From: Luteimicrobium xylanilyticum
GTDB lineage: Bacteria; Actinomycetota; Actinomycetes; Actinomycetales; Cellulomonadaceae
Direction: 5' to 3'
DNA: 64,000 bases
Assembly: GCF_009429125.1 (NCBI RefSeq)
Contig: NZ_CP045529.1
Location: 620,001 to 684,000, forward strand
A model generated the notes under the pieces. The model was not told the origin of the DNA and did no database searches. It saw nothing but the letters and a program-made list of their open reading frames with translations. Numbering within the stretch: position 1 is the first letter of the stretch; the number at the start of each line of letters is the position of its first letter. Shown here piece by piece: positions 9,011 through 17,617 of this stretch. The position numbers and the translations under genes are program-made.

Positions 9011-9412
9011 GTGAGGTCGCACAGGTCGTTCGCCGAGATCGTGGCCGAGGTCGTGTCCACGCCCGGTCCCGAGCGGGTCGTGCGTCCGGGCAGCTTCAAC
9101 CGGGAGGGCGAGCTCTTCGACCCGGACGGCGGGCTGCTGGTGCGCCGGGGCCTCCTGACGGTCGGCGGGGCGCGTCACGAGGTCCGCCGGGGTGCGCGGC
9201 TGGCGTGGGAGGGCTGCGGCTGCGGAGGTTGGGCGGGCTGTGCACCCGTGTGGGTCGACGGACCCGCCGCTCGCTCGCTCGCCGCCGACGGCTCCCCTCG
9301 CCTGCGGTCGAGGCGAAATGGCGCACCGACCTGGATCGATCTCTGGCAGGGAGAGGCCGGGCCCGTCGTCTTCGCTCACGGAGAAGTCGAGTGGGGTGAC
9401 GCGTTCGCCTGA
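9011..9412 (+). CDS. Hypothetical protein with a Cys-rich central motif
   Basis: Not recognised. About 133 residues from GTG 9011; GTG 8972 would add 13 residues. No signal peptide or membrane helix is visible. The middle carries WEGCGCGGWAGC, four closely spaced cysteines that could bind metal, followed by CAPVWV and WIDLWQGEAGPVVF. The N-terminal RSFAEIVAEVVSTPGPERVVRPGSF looks folded. The reading frame has the GC-rich third-position bias of a real gene. No function can be assigned. Confidence 0.55.
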   Translation: MRSHRSFAEIVAEVVSTPGPERVVRPGSFNREGELFDPDGGLLVRRGLLTVGGARHEVRRGARLAWEGCGCGGWAGCAPVWVDGPAARSLAADGSPRLRSRRNGAPTWIDLWQGEAGPVVFAHGEVEWGDAFA

Positions 9413-9441
9413 TCCTTCCCGCCGCGGGCGTGGTCCGAGGC

Positions 9442-9456
9442 TACGGTGAGGGCATG
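9442..9456 (+). promoter_or_regulatory. Leaderless-type -10 box of the small lipoprotein gene
   Basis: TACGGT at 9442–9447 is six bases before ATG 9454. Confidence 0.5.
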
Positions 9457-9993
9457 CGGGGCGGGTGGAGCAGGTCGGCGGCCGGGGCGATCGGCGCCGG
9501 TGTCCTCGCCGGTCTGCTCGGAGGCTGCTCCTCCTCGCCGACGCCGTCGACGCCACCGTCCACTCCGGTCCCGTCCTCGTCGCTCACGGTGCCGGGTGCG
9601 ACGCCGGAGCCGACCTCGACGCTCGCCGCCGGCGCGCACTGGCGCGGCCTTCCTCCGTCCTTCGACGACCCCGGCACGGTCCGTGCCGCGGGCGTGGCGT
9701 GGACGAGCGACGACACGTTGCTCTACGTCGTCCTCTGGGGCTCGAGCACGTGTCCGCCCGTCGCGTCGCCGGCGACCCGGTCGGGCGACGCCTCGATCGC
9801 CGTCGTCACGGACACGGCCCGGTACCGCGGGAAGATCTGCACCGCGGACCTGGGGCCCGCGACGACCGTGGTGGCGCTGCCGGCCGGGGTCACGCCCGGA
9901 GCGGCGCTGTCCGTGCTCGTCGACGGGCACGGTCCGGCCCGGCTCCCGGCAGCCGCGGAGGGTGGCGCGCCGGTCTGGGTCGACGCGGGGTAG
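9454..9993 (+). CDS. Small secreted lipoprotein of unknown function
   Basis: A 179-residue protein with a lipoprotein signal: an Arg-containing n-region, hydrophobic core and lipobox LLGGC followed by SSSP. A Ser/Thr/Pro linker of about 35 residues leads to a compact domain beginning HWRGLPPSFDDPGTVRAAGVAW. That domain contains two further cysteines (STCPPV and KICTAD) that could form a disulfide. It has no catalytic motif and no recognised family. ATG 9454 is preferred over an upstream GTG at 9430 because it follows a -10-like box at leaderless spacing and gives a clean signal peptide. Confidence 0.65.
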   Translation: MRGGWSRSAAGAIGAGVLAGLLGGCSSSPTPSTPPSTPVPSSSLTVPGATPEPTSTLAAGAHWRGLPPSFDDPGTVRAAGVAWTSDDTLLYVVLWGSSTCPPVASPATRSGDASIAVVTDTARYRGKICTADLGPATTVVALPAGVTPGAALSVLVDGHGPARLPAAAEGGAPVWVDAG

Positions 9994-10145
9994 TCGAGCT
10001 CGGCACGGTGAGCGGTTCGCGGTCGTCCACAGGCCGACGTCCGGCCTTGCCCGCACGCTGTGGAAGCCCGCTATGGTGATCGCGCACCACCGATCCGAAA
10101 AGACGTGACATGTAACGACCGAGCGAGAGCGCAGGGAGGCGCCCG

Positions 10146-10820
10146 ATGACGGGACGACGGACGATACGAATGATGGTGGCGGGACTGGCGGTCGCAGCGG
10201 CCGCGTTGGCGACGACCGGGGCGGCGAGCGGCGCCAGCCCGACGGCGCAGGCGGGCGACGTGTGCACCGTGTCCGCGGACACCGGTGAGCAGCAGTGCTT
10301 CGACACCTTCAGCGAGGCCCTCGAGTCGATCACGGGCGAGCAGGTCGCCGACCCCGGCGTCGACGCGGGGGACCGTACCGCGATCGCGCGCGTGGTCGAG
10401 GCGCACGACGCCCGCGCTCACGCGGCGTATCTCAACAGGGTCGCGGCGACCGCGCCGCGCCTCGCGGCGAGCGCGAGCCTGGCGACCGCGTCGACGCCCG
10501 CGAGCGCGTCGTTGTCGGCGTCCTCGAACCTGGTGCTCGGCGCGGTCTGGAAGAACAAGAACTGGACCGGCGGGTCGAAGGTGCTCTATGCCGCCAACGG
10601 GTCGGGCTGTTACGGCACCACGTACGGGTTCCCGCACACGAGCTCGTTCGGGATGAACGACACGATCAGCTCGGTCACGGCGTACTACAACTGCGCGACC
10701 ACCCTGTACAAGGACGCCAACTACAAGGGCACCAACAGGACCTACCAGGTGGACACCGCGTACGTCGGTGACACGATGAACGACGAGGCGTCGTCGATCG
10801 TGTACCGCCCCAAGAGCTGA
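10146..10820 (+). CDS. Secreted beta/gamma-crystallin-like (peptidase inhibitor I36-type) protein
   Basis: A 224-residue exported protein. A Sec signal peptide spans about residues 1–36 (basic start, Ala-rich core, ending near AQAGD). A helical, Ala/Ser-rich middle follows. From about residue 133 the C-terminal domain (LGAVWKNKNWTGGSKVLY … SSFGMNDTISSV … TLYKDANYKGTNRTYQVD) has the repeated aromatic-N-x-G-S strands of beta/gamma-crystallin or I36 inhibitor folds. Such proteins bind calcium or inhibit peptidases outside the cell; which applies here is unknown. The ribosome site AGGGAGG lies seven bases before the ATG. Confidence 0.75.
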   Translation: MTGRRTIRMMVAGLAVAAAALATTGAASGASPTAQAGDVCTVSADTGEQQCFDTFSEALESITGEQVADPGVDAGDRTAIARVVEAHDARAHAAYLNRVAATAPRLAASASLATASTPASASLSASSNLVLGAVWKNKNWTGGSKVLYAANGSGCYGTTYGFPHTSSFGMNDTISSVTAYYNCATTLYKDANYKGTNRTYQVDTAYVGDTMNDEASSIVYRPKS

Positions 10821-10889
10821 CCTGCTCGCCCCCGGGCCGCGCCGTGGCCCGGGGTGCGGTGCACGCGACGACCGTGAGAGGGAGGTCCC

Positions 10890-11330
10890 ATGCCCACACG
10901 TATCGCGCGCACCGCCTGGAACGGCGGGCTGCAGGACGGGTCCGGCCAGGTCGAGCTGAGCAGCTCGCACCTGGCGACGTTCGACGTGTCGTTCCCGGCA
11001 CGCTCCGCGGACGACGCCGGTGGCGTCACGAGCCCCGAGGAGCTGATCGCCGCCGCGCACTCGGCGTGCTACGCCATGCAGCTCTCGGCGCTCATCGCCG
11101 AGGCCGGGGGAACCCCGCAGTCGCTCGAGGTCACGGCCGAGGTGTCGCTCGGGCCGGACCCGGCCGGCGGGTTCCGGATCCCGGGGATCGCGTTGCGTGT
11201 CGTCGGGGAGGTCGACGGCCTGGACGAGGCGGGCTTCCGCGAGGCTGCCGACGCCGCGAAGGCGTCGTGCCCGGTGTCGAAGGCGCTCACCGGGACCACG
11301 ATCACCCTGGACGCGCGGCTCGAGAGCTGA
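10890..11330 (+). CDS. OsmC-family peroxiredoxin
   Basis: Thiol peroxidase reducing organic hydroperoxides, cytosolic, 146 residues as usual for OsmC. The two family cysteines are Cys60 in AAHSACYAM and Cys127 in KASCPVSKAL. The N-terminal TAWNGGLQDGSGQVEL is the conserved beta hairpin and TSPEELIAAAH the helix before the peroxidatic Cys. A strong GAGAGGGAGG ribosome site precedes ATG 10890. It stands alone, 69 bp after the crystallin-like gene. Confidence 0.93.
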   Translation: MPTRIARTAWNGGLQDGSGQVELSSSHLATFDVSFPARSADDAGGVTSPEELIAAAHSACYAMQLSALIAEAGGTPQSLEVTAEVSLGPDPAGGFRIPGIALRVVGEVDGLDEAGFREAADAAKASCPVSKALTGTTITLDARLES

Positions 11331-11369
11331 CGGGTCCGGGGCGCCTCGTGCCCCTGCCCGCCGCGGTCG

Positions 11370-12416
11370 TCAGAACTTGCGGCCGACGAGCGGCGGGCTC
11401 GGGAAGCCCCGGCCCCGGCCGACGGCGGCGGTCACCTCGCGCAGGGTGTCCGCCGTCGCGTGCCGGGGGGCCCAGCGCAGCACGGTCGCCGCGTGGCCGG
11501 CGTCGAGCACCGGGATGCCGAGGGCGAGGTCGAGCCAGTCGGGGGACAGCGGCGTCGCGTGCGCGCGCCACGCCACGGCGAGGGCGCCGCGCGCGACGCC
11601 CGGCGACACCTCCCGGAGCGACGACGCTCCCGTGGCGGCTGCGACGGCTTGCCCGTCGAGGACCTGTGGCGCCGCGACGTTGAACACGCCGGGATACCGG
11701 CCCTGCACGATCGACCGGTACGCGGTGGCGAGGTCGTCGGCGTGCACCGCCTGGAGCCGCATGCCGTGCACCCAGGGGAGGACCGGTGGGCGGTCGCGCC
11801 GGAGGAGCCGTGGCGGCAGGAGCCTGCCGAGGTAGCCGTGACCGAGCTCGGTCGCGGCGTCGGGGTGGAGGACGAGCGGTGTGCGGACCCGCGTCACCGT
11901 GATGCCCGCGTGGCTGCGCTCGAAGCGGTCGAGCTCGCGCTCGACGGCGAGCTTCTGGATGCTGTGCAGCGACCCGGGGATGCCGGTGCGCGCCCACTGC
12001 TCGTCGCGCGGGAGCGGGTCCGGCGCCGGCGCGTAGACCCCGGCGGACGATGCCACGACGACGTGCTGCGCGCCGCCCGCGGCCGCGGCGTCGAGCACGC
12101 GCCGGGTCCCGTCCACGTTGACCGCGTCGAGACGGTCGGCGTCGTGGCTCGGGGCGGTGGCCCACGCGAGGTGCACGACGACGTCCGCGTGGTTCAGCGC
12201 GGCGTGCAGCCGGTCCCGGCTCTCGGCGGAGTCGTCGCCGAGGTCGATGCGCACCCAGTCGGCTCGGTCGTGGGGGAACGCGACGGTGCTGGAGCCGTCG
12301 GTGCGCGGCACCCGGCTCGCGATCCCGACGAGCGACGTGACGACGGGCTCCTCGACGAGGGCGCGGAGCACCGCTGTCCCGACGTTTCCGCTGGCCCCGG
12401 TGATGGCGATGCGCAC
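11370..12416 (-). CDS. NAD-dependent epimerase/dehydratase (extended SDR)
   Basis: Predicted nucleotide-sugar or related oxidoreductase, 348 residues, starting at GTG. The N-terminal Rossmann motif is ITGASGNVGTAVL, with VVHLAWA and VVASSAGVYAP as expected for extended SDRs. The catalytic Y-x3-K is not intact: the equivalent region reads LHSIQKLAVE, with His four residues before Lys. It may therefore be an atypical member. The substrate is unknown. The next gene upstream (TetR) points the same way 52 bp away, so the two could be co-transcribed from the operator region at 13.1 kb. Confidence 0.82.
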   Translation of the reverse strand: MRIAITGASGNVGTAVLRALVEEPVVTSLVGIASRVPRTDGSSTVAFPHDRADWVRIDLGDDSAESRDRLHAALNHADVVVHLAWATAPSHDADRLDAVNVDGTRRVLDAAAAGGAQHVVVASSAGVYAPAPDPLPRDEQWARTGIPGSLHSIQKLAVERELDRFERSHAGITVTRVRTPLVLHPDAATELGHGYLGRLLPPRLLRRDRPPVLPWVHGMRLQAVHADDLATAYRSIVQGRYPGVFNVAAPQVLDGQAVAAATGASSLREVSPGVARGALAVAWRAHATPLSPDWLDLALGIPVLDAGHAATVLRWAPRHATADTLREVTAAVGRGRGFPSPPLVGRKF

Positions 12417-12468
12417 CCCTCAGTGGTACCCCGTCCGGCGCGAGGTGTCGACCTGACGCGCACGTGGG

Positions 12469-13077
12469 TCAGGGGAGGAGGCCGGCCAGGCTGTCGACGA
12501 CGACCGCCTCGACGGTCTCGCGGTCGTGCCGGCCCGTCGCGAGCCAGCGGGCGAGCACTGCCTCGACGAACCCGACCCAGCCGGCGGCGAGGAGGTCCAG
12601 CCGGCCGCGGGCGCCGTCGTCGGGCGCGGGCAGGCTGCTCCCGGCGACACGCGTGAAGCGGGCGAACAGGTGGGCGCGGACCTCGTCGAGGCGGGCGGCC
12701 GTCGCGTCGTCGTCGCGGAGGGCCCCGGACCAGATGTCGGTCCAGAGCTGGCGTTCGGCGAGCACGGCGTCGAGGAGCGTGTGCACGACTGCGGCCCGCT
12801 GCGCGCCGAGCTGGGCCGAGCCGGTGGGGGGCACGTCGTCGAGGGCGGTGTCGAGGGCGTCGATCGCGATCGCGGCGACGGCCCGTCGCAGCTCGACGGT
12901 CGAGCCGAAGTAGTGGAAGACGAGCGCCTTGGACGCGTGGGCGGCGGCACCGACGTCGGCGGGGGTGACGGAGTCGAGGCCGCCGTCACGGGCCATGCGG
13001 TGCGCGGTGCGCAGGAGCTCGTCGCGACGGTCGTCGGCGGCGCGGCGCCGGGGTCTCGCTCGGCGGTCGGTCGTCAC
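12469..13077 (-). CDS. TetR-family transcriptional regulator
   Basis: A 202-residue repressor. The N-terminal helix-turn-helix is DELLRTAHRMARDGGLDSVTPADVGAAAHASKALVFHYFGS (residues about 19–58), ending in the typical YF. The C-terminal ligand domain is all-helical with no obvious ligand. It is divergent from the ABC-like/YhgE operon. Two perfect 17-bp palindromes in the gap (13094–13145) are its probable operators, suggesting control of both directions. Confidence 0.93.
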   Translation of the reverse strand: MTTDRRARPRRRAADDRRDELLRTAHRMARDGGLDSVTPADVGAAAHASKALVFHYFGSTVELRRAVAAIAIDALDTALDDVPPTGSAQLGAQRAAVVHTLLDAVLAERQLWTDIWSGALRDDDATAARLDEVRAHLFARFTRVAGSSLPAPDDGARGRLDLLAAGWVGFVEAVLARWLATGRHDRETVEAVVVDSLAGLLP

Positions 13078-13093
13078 CTGGCTCCTCCTCGTC

Positions 13094-13145
13094 GTTGACC
13101 CTCGGTCAACAAGGGTAGTACCGTTGCTGTTGACCGATGGTCAAC
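13094..13145. promoter_or_regulatory. Two tandem TetR-type operators in a divergent promoter
   Basis: GTTGACC-CTC-GGTCAAC (13094–13110) and GTTGACC-GAT-GGTCAAC (13129–13145) are perfect inverted repeats 35 bp apart centre to centre. Each contains a TTGACC that can serve as a -35 box, one for each direction; TACCGT at 13119 is a candidate rightward -10. Binding of the adjacent TetR protein would block both promoters. Autoregulation is inferred. Confidence 0.85.
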
Positions 13146-13216
13146 ACTCATCCCGGGTGGCCCGTCCCGCGTACCGCTGGTGAAGTGGCACCCAGCTCTC
13201 GCACCGAGGTGGACGC

Positions 13217-14083
13217 ATGCAGATCGTTCTCGACGGGGTCGCCGTGCAGGGTCGGCGCGACCCGATGCTCGCGCCGTTCTCCCTCACTTGGCGCACCGGC
13301 GAGGCCGTGCTCGTCGCCGCGGAGCCCGGGCACGGGCACACCGCGCTCGCCCTTGCTGCGACCGGCCGGCTCGTGCCGTCGTCGGGCACGGTCACGCTCG
13401 AGGACGCGCCGCCGGCCGACCCCCCGCTCACGCTCGCCGACGTCACCGCGGTCGTCGACGTGCCGGGCGTGTCCGAGCCCGTCGAGTCCATCCCGGTTCG
13501 CACGCACGTCGCCGAGGACCTCGCGCTCGCCCGACGACGCACCCTGCCCCGCGACGTCGCCGCCTGGATCGCGACGCACGGCCTGGACGACGTCGCCGGG
13601 CTGCGCGTCGACCAGCTCGACGCCCTGACCCGCACGAGGATGCTCGTGGCGCTCGCCGCCGAGCGGGCCGACGTCCACTTCCTCGTCCTCACGCTGCCCG
13701 ACCGGCACGGCGGAGCGCCCGCCGGCTGGTGGGCCGTCGCCTGCGACGCCGCGGCCGCCGGGTACGGCGTGCTCGTCCAGTGCTCGCGCGCCTCGGCGCG
13801 GCTGCTGGGCGCCGAGATCCCGCCCGACGTGACCGTCGACCCGCGGACCGAGCCGCCGCTCGTCGCGCTGCGCCGGGCGTTCGCGGTCGCGGAGCCCGTG
13901 GCCCCCGAGGAGTCGCTCTCCGACGAGCCCGACGCCGACACCACCACCACCGACGACGACACCGAGGTCCTCCCGCCGCCCGCCGACCCGCAGAACCTGC
14001 CCGACGTCGTCGGGCCCGAGCCCCGACCTGAGCCGGGACCCGAACCCCGCACCGACGCCCCCGCCGAAGGAGCCGACCGATGA
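13217..14083 (+). CDS. Degenerate ABC-type ATPase partner of YhgE/Pip
   Basis: A 288-residue protein with the layout of an ABC nucleotide-binding domain but broken catalytic motifs. The N-terminus (IVLDGVAVQGRRDPMLAPFSLTWRTGEAVLVAAEPGHGHTALALAATG) matches an ABC beta-sheet and P-loop. GxxGxGK(S/T) reads AEPGHGHT, with the catalytic Lys replaced by His41. The signature region reads QLDALTRTRMLVALA in place of LSGGQ. Walker B reads HFLVLTLPDRH, where the usual D-E is T-L. A Pro/Asp/Glu/Thr-rich tail occupies residues about 235–288. ATP hydrolysis is unlikely. It overlaps the YhgE gene by ATGA, so it is probably a structural or regulatory subunit. Confidence 0.7.
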   Translation: MQIVLDGVAVQGRRDPMLAPFSLTWRTGEAVLVAAEPGHGHTALALAATGRLVPSSGTVTLEDAPPADPPLTLADVTAVVDVPGVSEPVESIPVRTHVAEDLALARRRTLPRDVAAWIATHGLDDVAGLRVDQLDALTRTRMLVALAAERADVHFLVLTLPDRHGGAPAGWWAVACDAAAAGYGVLVQCSRASARLLGAEIPPDVTVDPRTEPPLVALRRAFAVAEPVAPEESLSDEPDADTTTTDDDTEVLPPPADPQNLPDVVGPEPRPEPGPEPRTDAPAEGADR

Positions 14084-16398
14084 CCGTGTTCCGACTCGGG
14101 TGGTCCGAGGTCCGCCGGAACCTGTCCGGCACGCTGCCGAAGCTTGCGATGATCGCGCTCGCCGTGATCCCGTCCCTGTACGCGGGGCTCTACCTGTTCG
14201 CGAACTTCGACCCCTACGGCCACCTGGACAAGGTCCCGGCGGCCGTCGTCGTGCAGGACGAGGGGACGGACGTCGATGTGAGCGCGGCCGGGACCGACGC
14301 CGCGGATCGGGAGACCGAGCACCACAACTACGGCGACGAGGTCGCGGACGAGCTCACGGACGACGGCGGCTTCGACTGGGTCCGCACGACCCAGGAAGAC
14401 GCGGAGCGCGGGGTGCGGTCGGGCCGGTTCGACGCGGCGCTGATACTCGGCCCGACGTTCTCCGCGGACCTCGCCTCGCCGTCGACGCAGGACCCGCGCC
14501 AGGCGAGCCTGACCCTCGTCACGAACGACGCCAACAACTACCTGGCGCGCACCATCGCGGACACGATCGTCGGCCAGGTCCGCGACACGCTCGCGCAGAA
14601 GGTCGGGACGCAGGCCGCGGACACGTTCCTGCAGGGCTTCGCGTCGATCCACACCAACCTCGCGGACGCCGTCACCGGGGCCGACAAGCTCGTCGACGGC
14701 GCGAAGAAGCTCGACACGGGCGCCGCGTCGCTCGACTCGGGTGCCGCCACCCTCGCGACGGGCGCGAGCGACGCCGCCGACGGCGCGCGGCAAGTCTCCG
14801 ACGGGGCCGCGTCCACGCACGCGGGGGCGACGCAGCTCGCCTCGGGCGCGCAGGCCCTGTCCGACGGCGCGTCGCAGCTCGCGTCGCAGACGCCGGCCCT
14901 CGCGTCCGGGGCGACGAAGGTCGCGTCCGGCGCCTCCGACCTCGCGGACGGTGCCGGGACGCTCGCGGGCGGCCTCGACACGCTGCGGTCCAAGACCGCC
15001 GACCTGCCGACGCAGGCGTCGAAGCTCGCCGACGGCGCGCAGCAGGTCGCGGACGGCAACGCCCGGCTCTCCGACGTCGCCGACCAGGTGAAGGACGCCG
15101 CCGACTCGGCCGTGGACGGGCTCGACGACGCCCGCGCGACGATCTCCGACCAGCTCGACGACCTCGTCGACCAGGGCGTCCTCACGCGCGCCCAGGCCGA
15201 CGACGTCCTCGCCCGGCTCGACGACGCGGGACAGTCCGTGCGCGACGGCGTCGGCGACCTCGACACGCAGGTCGGCAAGGTCGACCAGCTCGCGAAGGGC
15301 GCTCAGCAGGTCGCCGACGGTGCGTCCACGCTCGCGTCGAGCACGCCCGCGCTCACGCAGGGCATCGCGAAGGCGGCGTCGGGCGCGGACGACCTGGCGG
15401 ACGGCGCGACGACGCTGCACACCGGGGCCTCGTCGCTCGCTTCCGGCGCCCAGAAGGCGTCGGACGGAGCTGGACGGCTCGCGTCAGGCGCGAAGGAGCT
15501 GGACACGGGGGCCGCGTCGCTCGCGTCAGGCACGTCGACCCTCGCGTCCGGCGCGTCGTCGCTCGCCACGGGGACCGCGAAGGTCGCCGACGGCGCAGGC
15601 GACCTCGCCGACGGCGCCCACACCCTCCACACGGGCGCGGGCTCGCTCGTCGACGGCACCCAGCAGCTCGCCGACGGCCTGCGACAGGGCCTCGGCCAGG
15701 TCCCGAACCTCAGCGACGACCAGCGCGAGGCCACCGCCTCGACGATCGCCAACCCGGTGCAGGTCGTGTCGCAGCAGCTCTCCAAGGCGGGCAGCTACGG
15801 CGCCGGTCTCGCGCCGTTCTTCCTGTCCCTCGCGGCGTGGATCGGCGCGTACGTCACGTTCCTCATCGTCAAGCCCCTGTCCAAGCGGGCGCTCGCGGTG
15901 GGGCGGAGCGCCCTGCGCACCACGCTCGGCGGGCTCTTCACGCCCGCGCTCCTCGCGATCGTCCAGGTCGTCGTCATGCTGTCCGTCACGGCGCTCGCCG
16001 TCGGCGTGCACGTCGAGCACGTGCTCCTCACCGGGCTGTTCCTCGCGCTCGTCGCGATCACGTTCGCCGCGATCCTGCAGACCCTCAACGTCTACCTCGG
16101 CACCGCCGGCCAGTTCCTCGGGCTCGTGCTCATGCTGACCCAGCTCGTCACGGCCGGCGGCACGTTCCCGTGGCAGACGATCCCCGAACCGCTCCGCACG
16201 TTCCACCGCTTCCTGCCCATGAGCTACTCCGTCGAGGGGCTCCGACAGCTCCTGTTCGGCGGGAACATGGGCACCGTCTGGCGGGACGTCGCCGTGATCG
16301 TCGGCTTCCTCGTCGTCGCCGTCGGGCTCACGACGTGGGCGGCGCGCCGCCAACGCGTCTGGCGGGCGCTCCAGCTCGAGCCCGAGCTCGTCTTGTGA
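14080..16398 (+). CDS. YhgE/Pip-family membrane protein (ABC-2-type exporter-like)
   Basis: A 772-residue membrane protein. One membrane segment is near the N-terminus (LPKLAMIALAVIPSLYAGLYLFANF). A very long extracytoplasmic region follows, then about five membrane segments at the C-terminus (residues about 570–755). Residues about 200–545 consist of dozens of imperfect 7- and 11-residue repeats of the type (A)DGAxxLxxGA, forming a long helical rod. This is the YhgE/Pip (phage infection protein) architecture, related to EsaA of type VII secretion and to MmpL/ABC-2 exporters. Substrate unknown. Coupled to the degenerate ABC protein; probably repressed by the divergent TetR. Confidence 0.88.
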   Translation: MTVFRLGWSEVRRNLSGTLPKLAMIALAVIPSLYAGLYLFANFDPYGHLDKVPAAVVVQDEGTDVDVSAAGTDAADRETEHHNYGDEVADELTDDGGFDWVRTTQEDAERGVRSGRFDAALILGPTFSADLASPSTQDPRQASLTLVTNDANNYLARTIADTIVGQVRDTLAQKVGTQAADTFLQGFASIHTNLADAVTGADKLVDGAKKLDTGAASLDSGAATLATGASDAADGARQVSDGAASTHAGATQLASGAQALSDGASQLASQTPALASGATKVASGASDLADGAGTLAGGLDTLRSKTADLPTQASKLADGAQQVADGNARLSDVADQVKDAADSAVDGLDDARATISDQLDDLVDQGVLTRAQADDVLARLDDAGQSVRDGVGDLDTQVGKVDQLAKGAQQVADGASTLASSTPALTQGIAKAASGADDLADGATTLHTGASSLASGAQKASDGAGRLASGAKELDTGAASLASGTSTLASGASSLATGTAKVADGAGDLADGAHTLHTGAGSLVDGTQQLADGLRQGLGQVPNLSDDQREATASTIANPVQVVSQQLSKAGSYGAGLAPFFLSLAAWIGAYVTFLIVKPLSKRALAVGRSALRTTLGGLFTPALLAIVQVVVMLSVTALAVGVHVEHVLLTGLFLALVAITFAAILQTLNVYLGTAGQFLGLVLMLTQLVTAGGTFPWQTIPEPLRTFHRFLPMSYSVEGLRQLLFGGNMGTVWRDVAVIVGFLVVAVGLTTWAARRQRVWRALQLEPELVL

Positions 16399-16599
16399 GG
16401 GCGATGTTTCGGCCCGCCGGGCAAGATCGAGGGTCCTGGCGCCAACGGCAAGTCATGGTGAGCCACTTGTGTCCTGAATTGCTTGCCTTTGAGTCCGCCA
16501 TGTGCGAATCTAGACGCCGAGTTGCGACTGCCTGTCTCGGAAATGCGAGACTGGTGGTTTGTGTGCGGGTATTAGTCCAAGGTGGGAAGAGGGTTTCAC

Positions 16600-17163
16600 G
16601 TGGCGCGAATTGGCCTTCGTTCTGCAGCAGTCTCGCTGGCGCTGGCGCTGGCAATGGTGTCGATGTCGGTAGCCAGTTCGTCCGCAGAACCGGATGGCGA
16701 ACAGTTCCCTGGCACGCTCGCTAGTGAGATTCCGTCCGATCTTCCTCCGGGCCAGTTCGTTCCGTATGACGGACTTTCTGTCGTACCGATGCTCACGTCC
16801 GCACCGATCACTGCGGGAAGTTGCAAGTACAATCAGAGCGTCGACAACGTTCACGTCTCCGTCCAGGCGTCGGTCCACGGTTGGTGGGGCAAGGTCGGTG
16901 GCACTTGCCCCACGAAGGCAAAAGTGACGGTCTATAGTCAGGCGTACTATTGTGGTCTCGCTTGCGGATGGGTGACAGTTTCCGTAAATAGTCGGACGGT
17001 CAAGGAGGGGACTTCTAAGAGGGCAAACGCCCGCGTTGTCTGCGCAGGCAAGAAGCTCGTCGGATGGCAGGGGTTTGTTGACGTCGACCTGGTTGGCGTC
17101 AATGATCCCAAGGGTTACACCTACGGCACAAAGACGAATATTTTCTGCGAGCCCGCATGGTAA
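16600..17163 (+). CDS. Secreted cysteine-containing protein of unknown function
   Basis: Not recognised. 187 residues from GTG 16600, which has GAAGAGGG six bases upstream; an in-frame start at 16582 is less likely. A Sec signal peptide (SLALALAMVSMSVASSSAE) ends near residue 29. The mature part contains six cysteines (GSCKY, GTCPT, YYCGLACGW, VVCAG, FCEPAW), consistent with three disulfides in a beta-rich extracellular domain (VHVSVQASVHGWWGKVG). Codon use is clearly more A/T-rich at third positions than in flanking genes, suggesting recent transfer. Its TAA overlaps the ATG of a 21-codon ORF. Confidence 0.65.
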   Translation: MARIGLRSAAVSLALALAMVSMSVASSSAEPDGEQFPGTLASEIPSDLPPGQFVPYDGLSVVPMLTSAPITAGSCKYNQSVDNVHVSVQASVHGWWGKVGGTCPTKAKVTVYSQAYYCGLACGWVTVSVNSRTVKEGTSKRANARVVCAGKKLVGWQGFVDVDLVGVNDPKGYTYGTKTNIFCEPAW

Positions 17164-17228
17164 TGTGGATGTCCGTCATGGCCGCAATCAAAGCTGCTGT
17201 GATTATGAGTGCAATCCCGGTGGCGTAG
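17163..17228 (+). CDS. Candidate 21-residue hydrophobic peptide
   Basis: A tiny ORF that starts inside the stop codon of the preceding gene (TAATG) and stops two bases before the ATG of the next. It reads MWMSVMAAIKAAVI then MSAIPVA: hydrophobic, with one Lys, long enough to span or lie on a membrane. The double coupling suggests it is translated, if only to pass ribosomes to the downstream ORF. It is too short for standard gene callers. No homologue is recognised, and it may be a coupling device rather than a functional peptide. Confidence 0.35.
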   Translation: MWMSVMAAIKAAVIMSAIPVA

Positions 17229-17230
17229 CC

Positions 17231-17617
17231 ATGTCTCGAGTAGTCGCAGTGGGCGGGATTTGTGATCTCAACACTCGCAGTGGAAATCTGCTGTCGTTCC
17301 TCGTGGACGAGTTTGTGGAGTTGGATACCGGGGAAACGGTTCTGCTGTATCGAGGGGATCGCGGATTTTCAACCGAGATATTCGGGTCTGATTCGGGCAT
17401 AGAGGTCTCACTGGAAGAAATCGTCCTGCGGGATGCCCTCATGGCCGTCCTGCCGGACGAGATGGACCTCGATGCAGGTGAGGCGCATGCATGGCGCGCG
17501 CTGTCAGCGCGTGCGCAGGCGCGCGGTGCGATGGTCGCGCCGGAAGATCTGAGACAGCTGCCGTACGTGATGAAACTCACGGAACGTGCGCGGGCGGCTG
17601 TGATGGGCGCGGGCTGA
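17231..17617 (+). CDS. Hypothetical acidic cytosolic protein
   Basis: Not recognised. 128 residues from ATG 17231. The frame is open further upstream, but that part overlaps the secreted-protein gene. MSRVVAVGGICDLNTRSGNLLSFLVDEFVELDTG suggests a small alpha/beta fold, followed by helical DAGEAHAWRALSARAQARGAMVAPEDL. It has no signal peptide. Together with the upstream secreted protein and the 21-residue ORF it forms a compact A/T-richer cassette. A secreted effector plus cytosolic partner is possible but unproven. Confidence 0.6.
   Translation: MSRVVAVGGICDLNTRSGNLLSFLVDEFVELDTGETVLLYRGDRGFSTEIFGSDSGIEVSLEEIVLRDALMAVLPDEMDLDAGEAHAWRALSARAQARGAMVAPEDLRQLPYVMKLTERARAAVMGAG

Noticed and set aside
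14680-15700. Dense short repeats in DNA, at first sight a tandem array or CRISPR
   Set aside because: They encode the in-frame DGAxxLxxGA repeats of the YhgE rod; there are no constant repeats separated by unique spacers.
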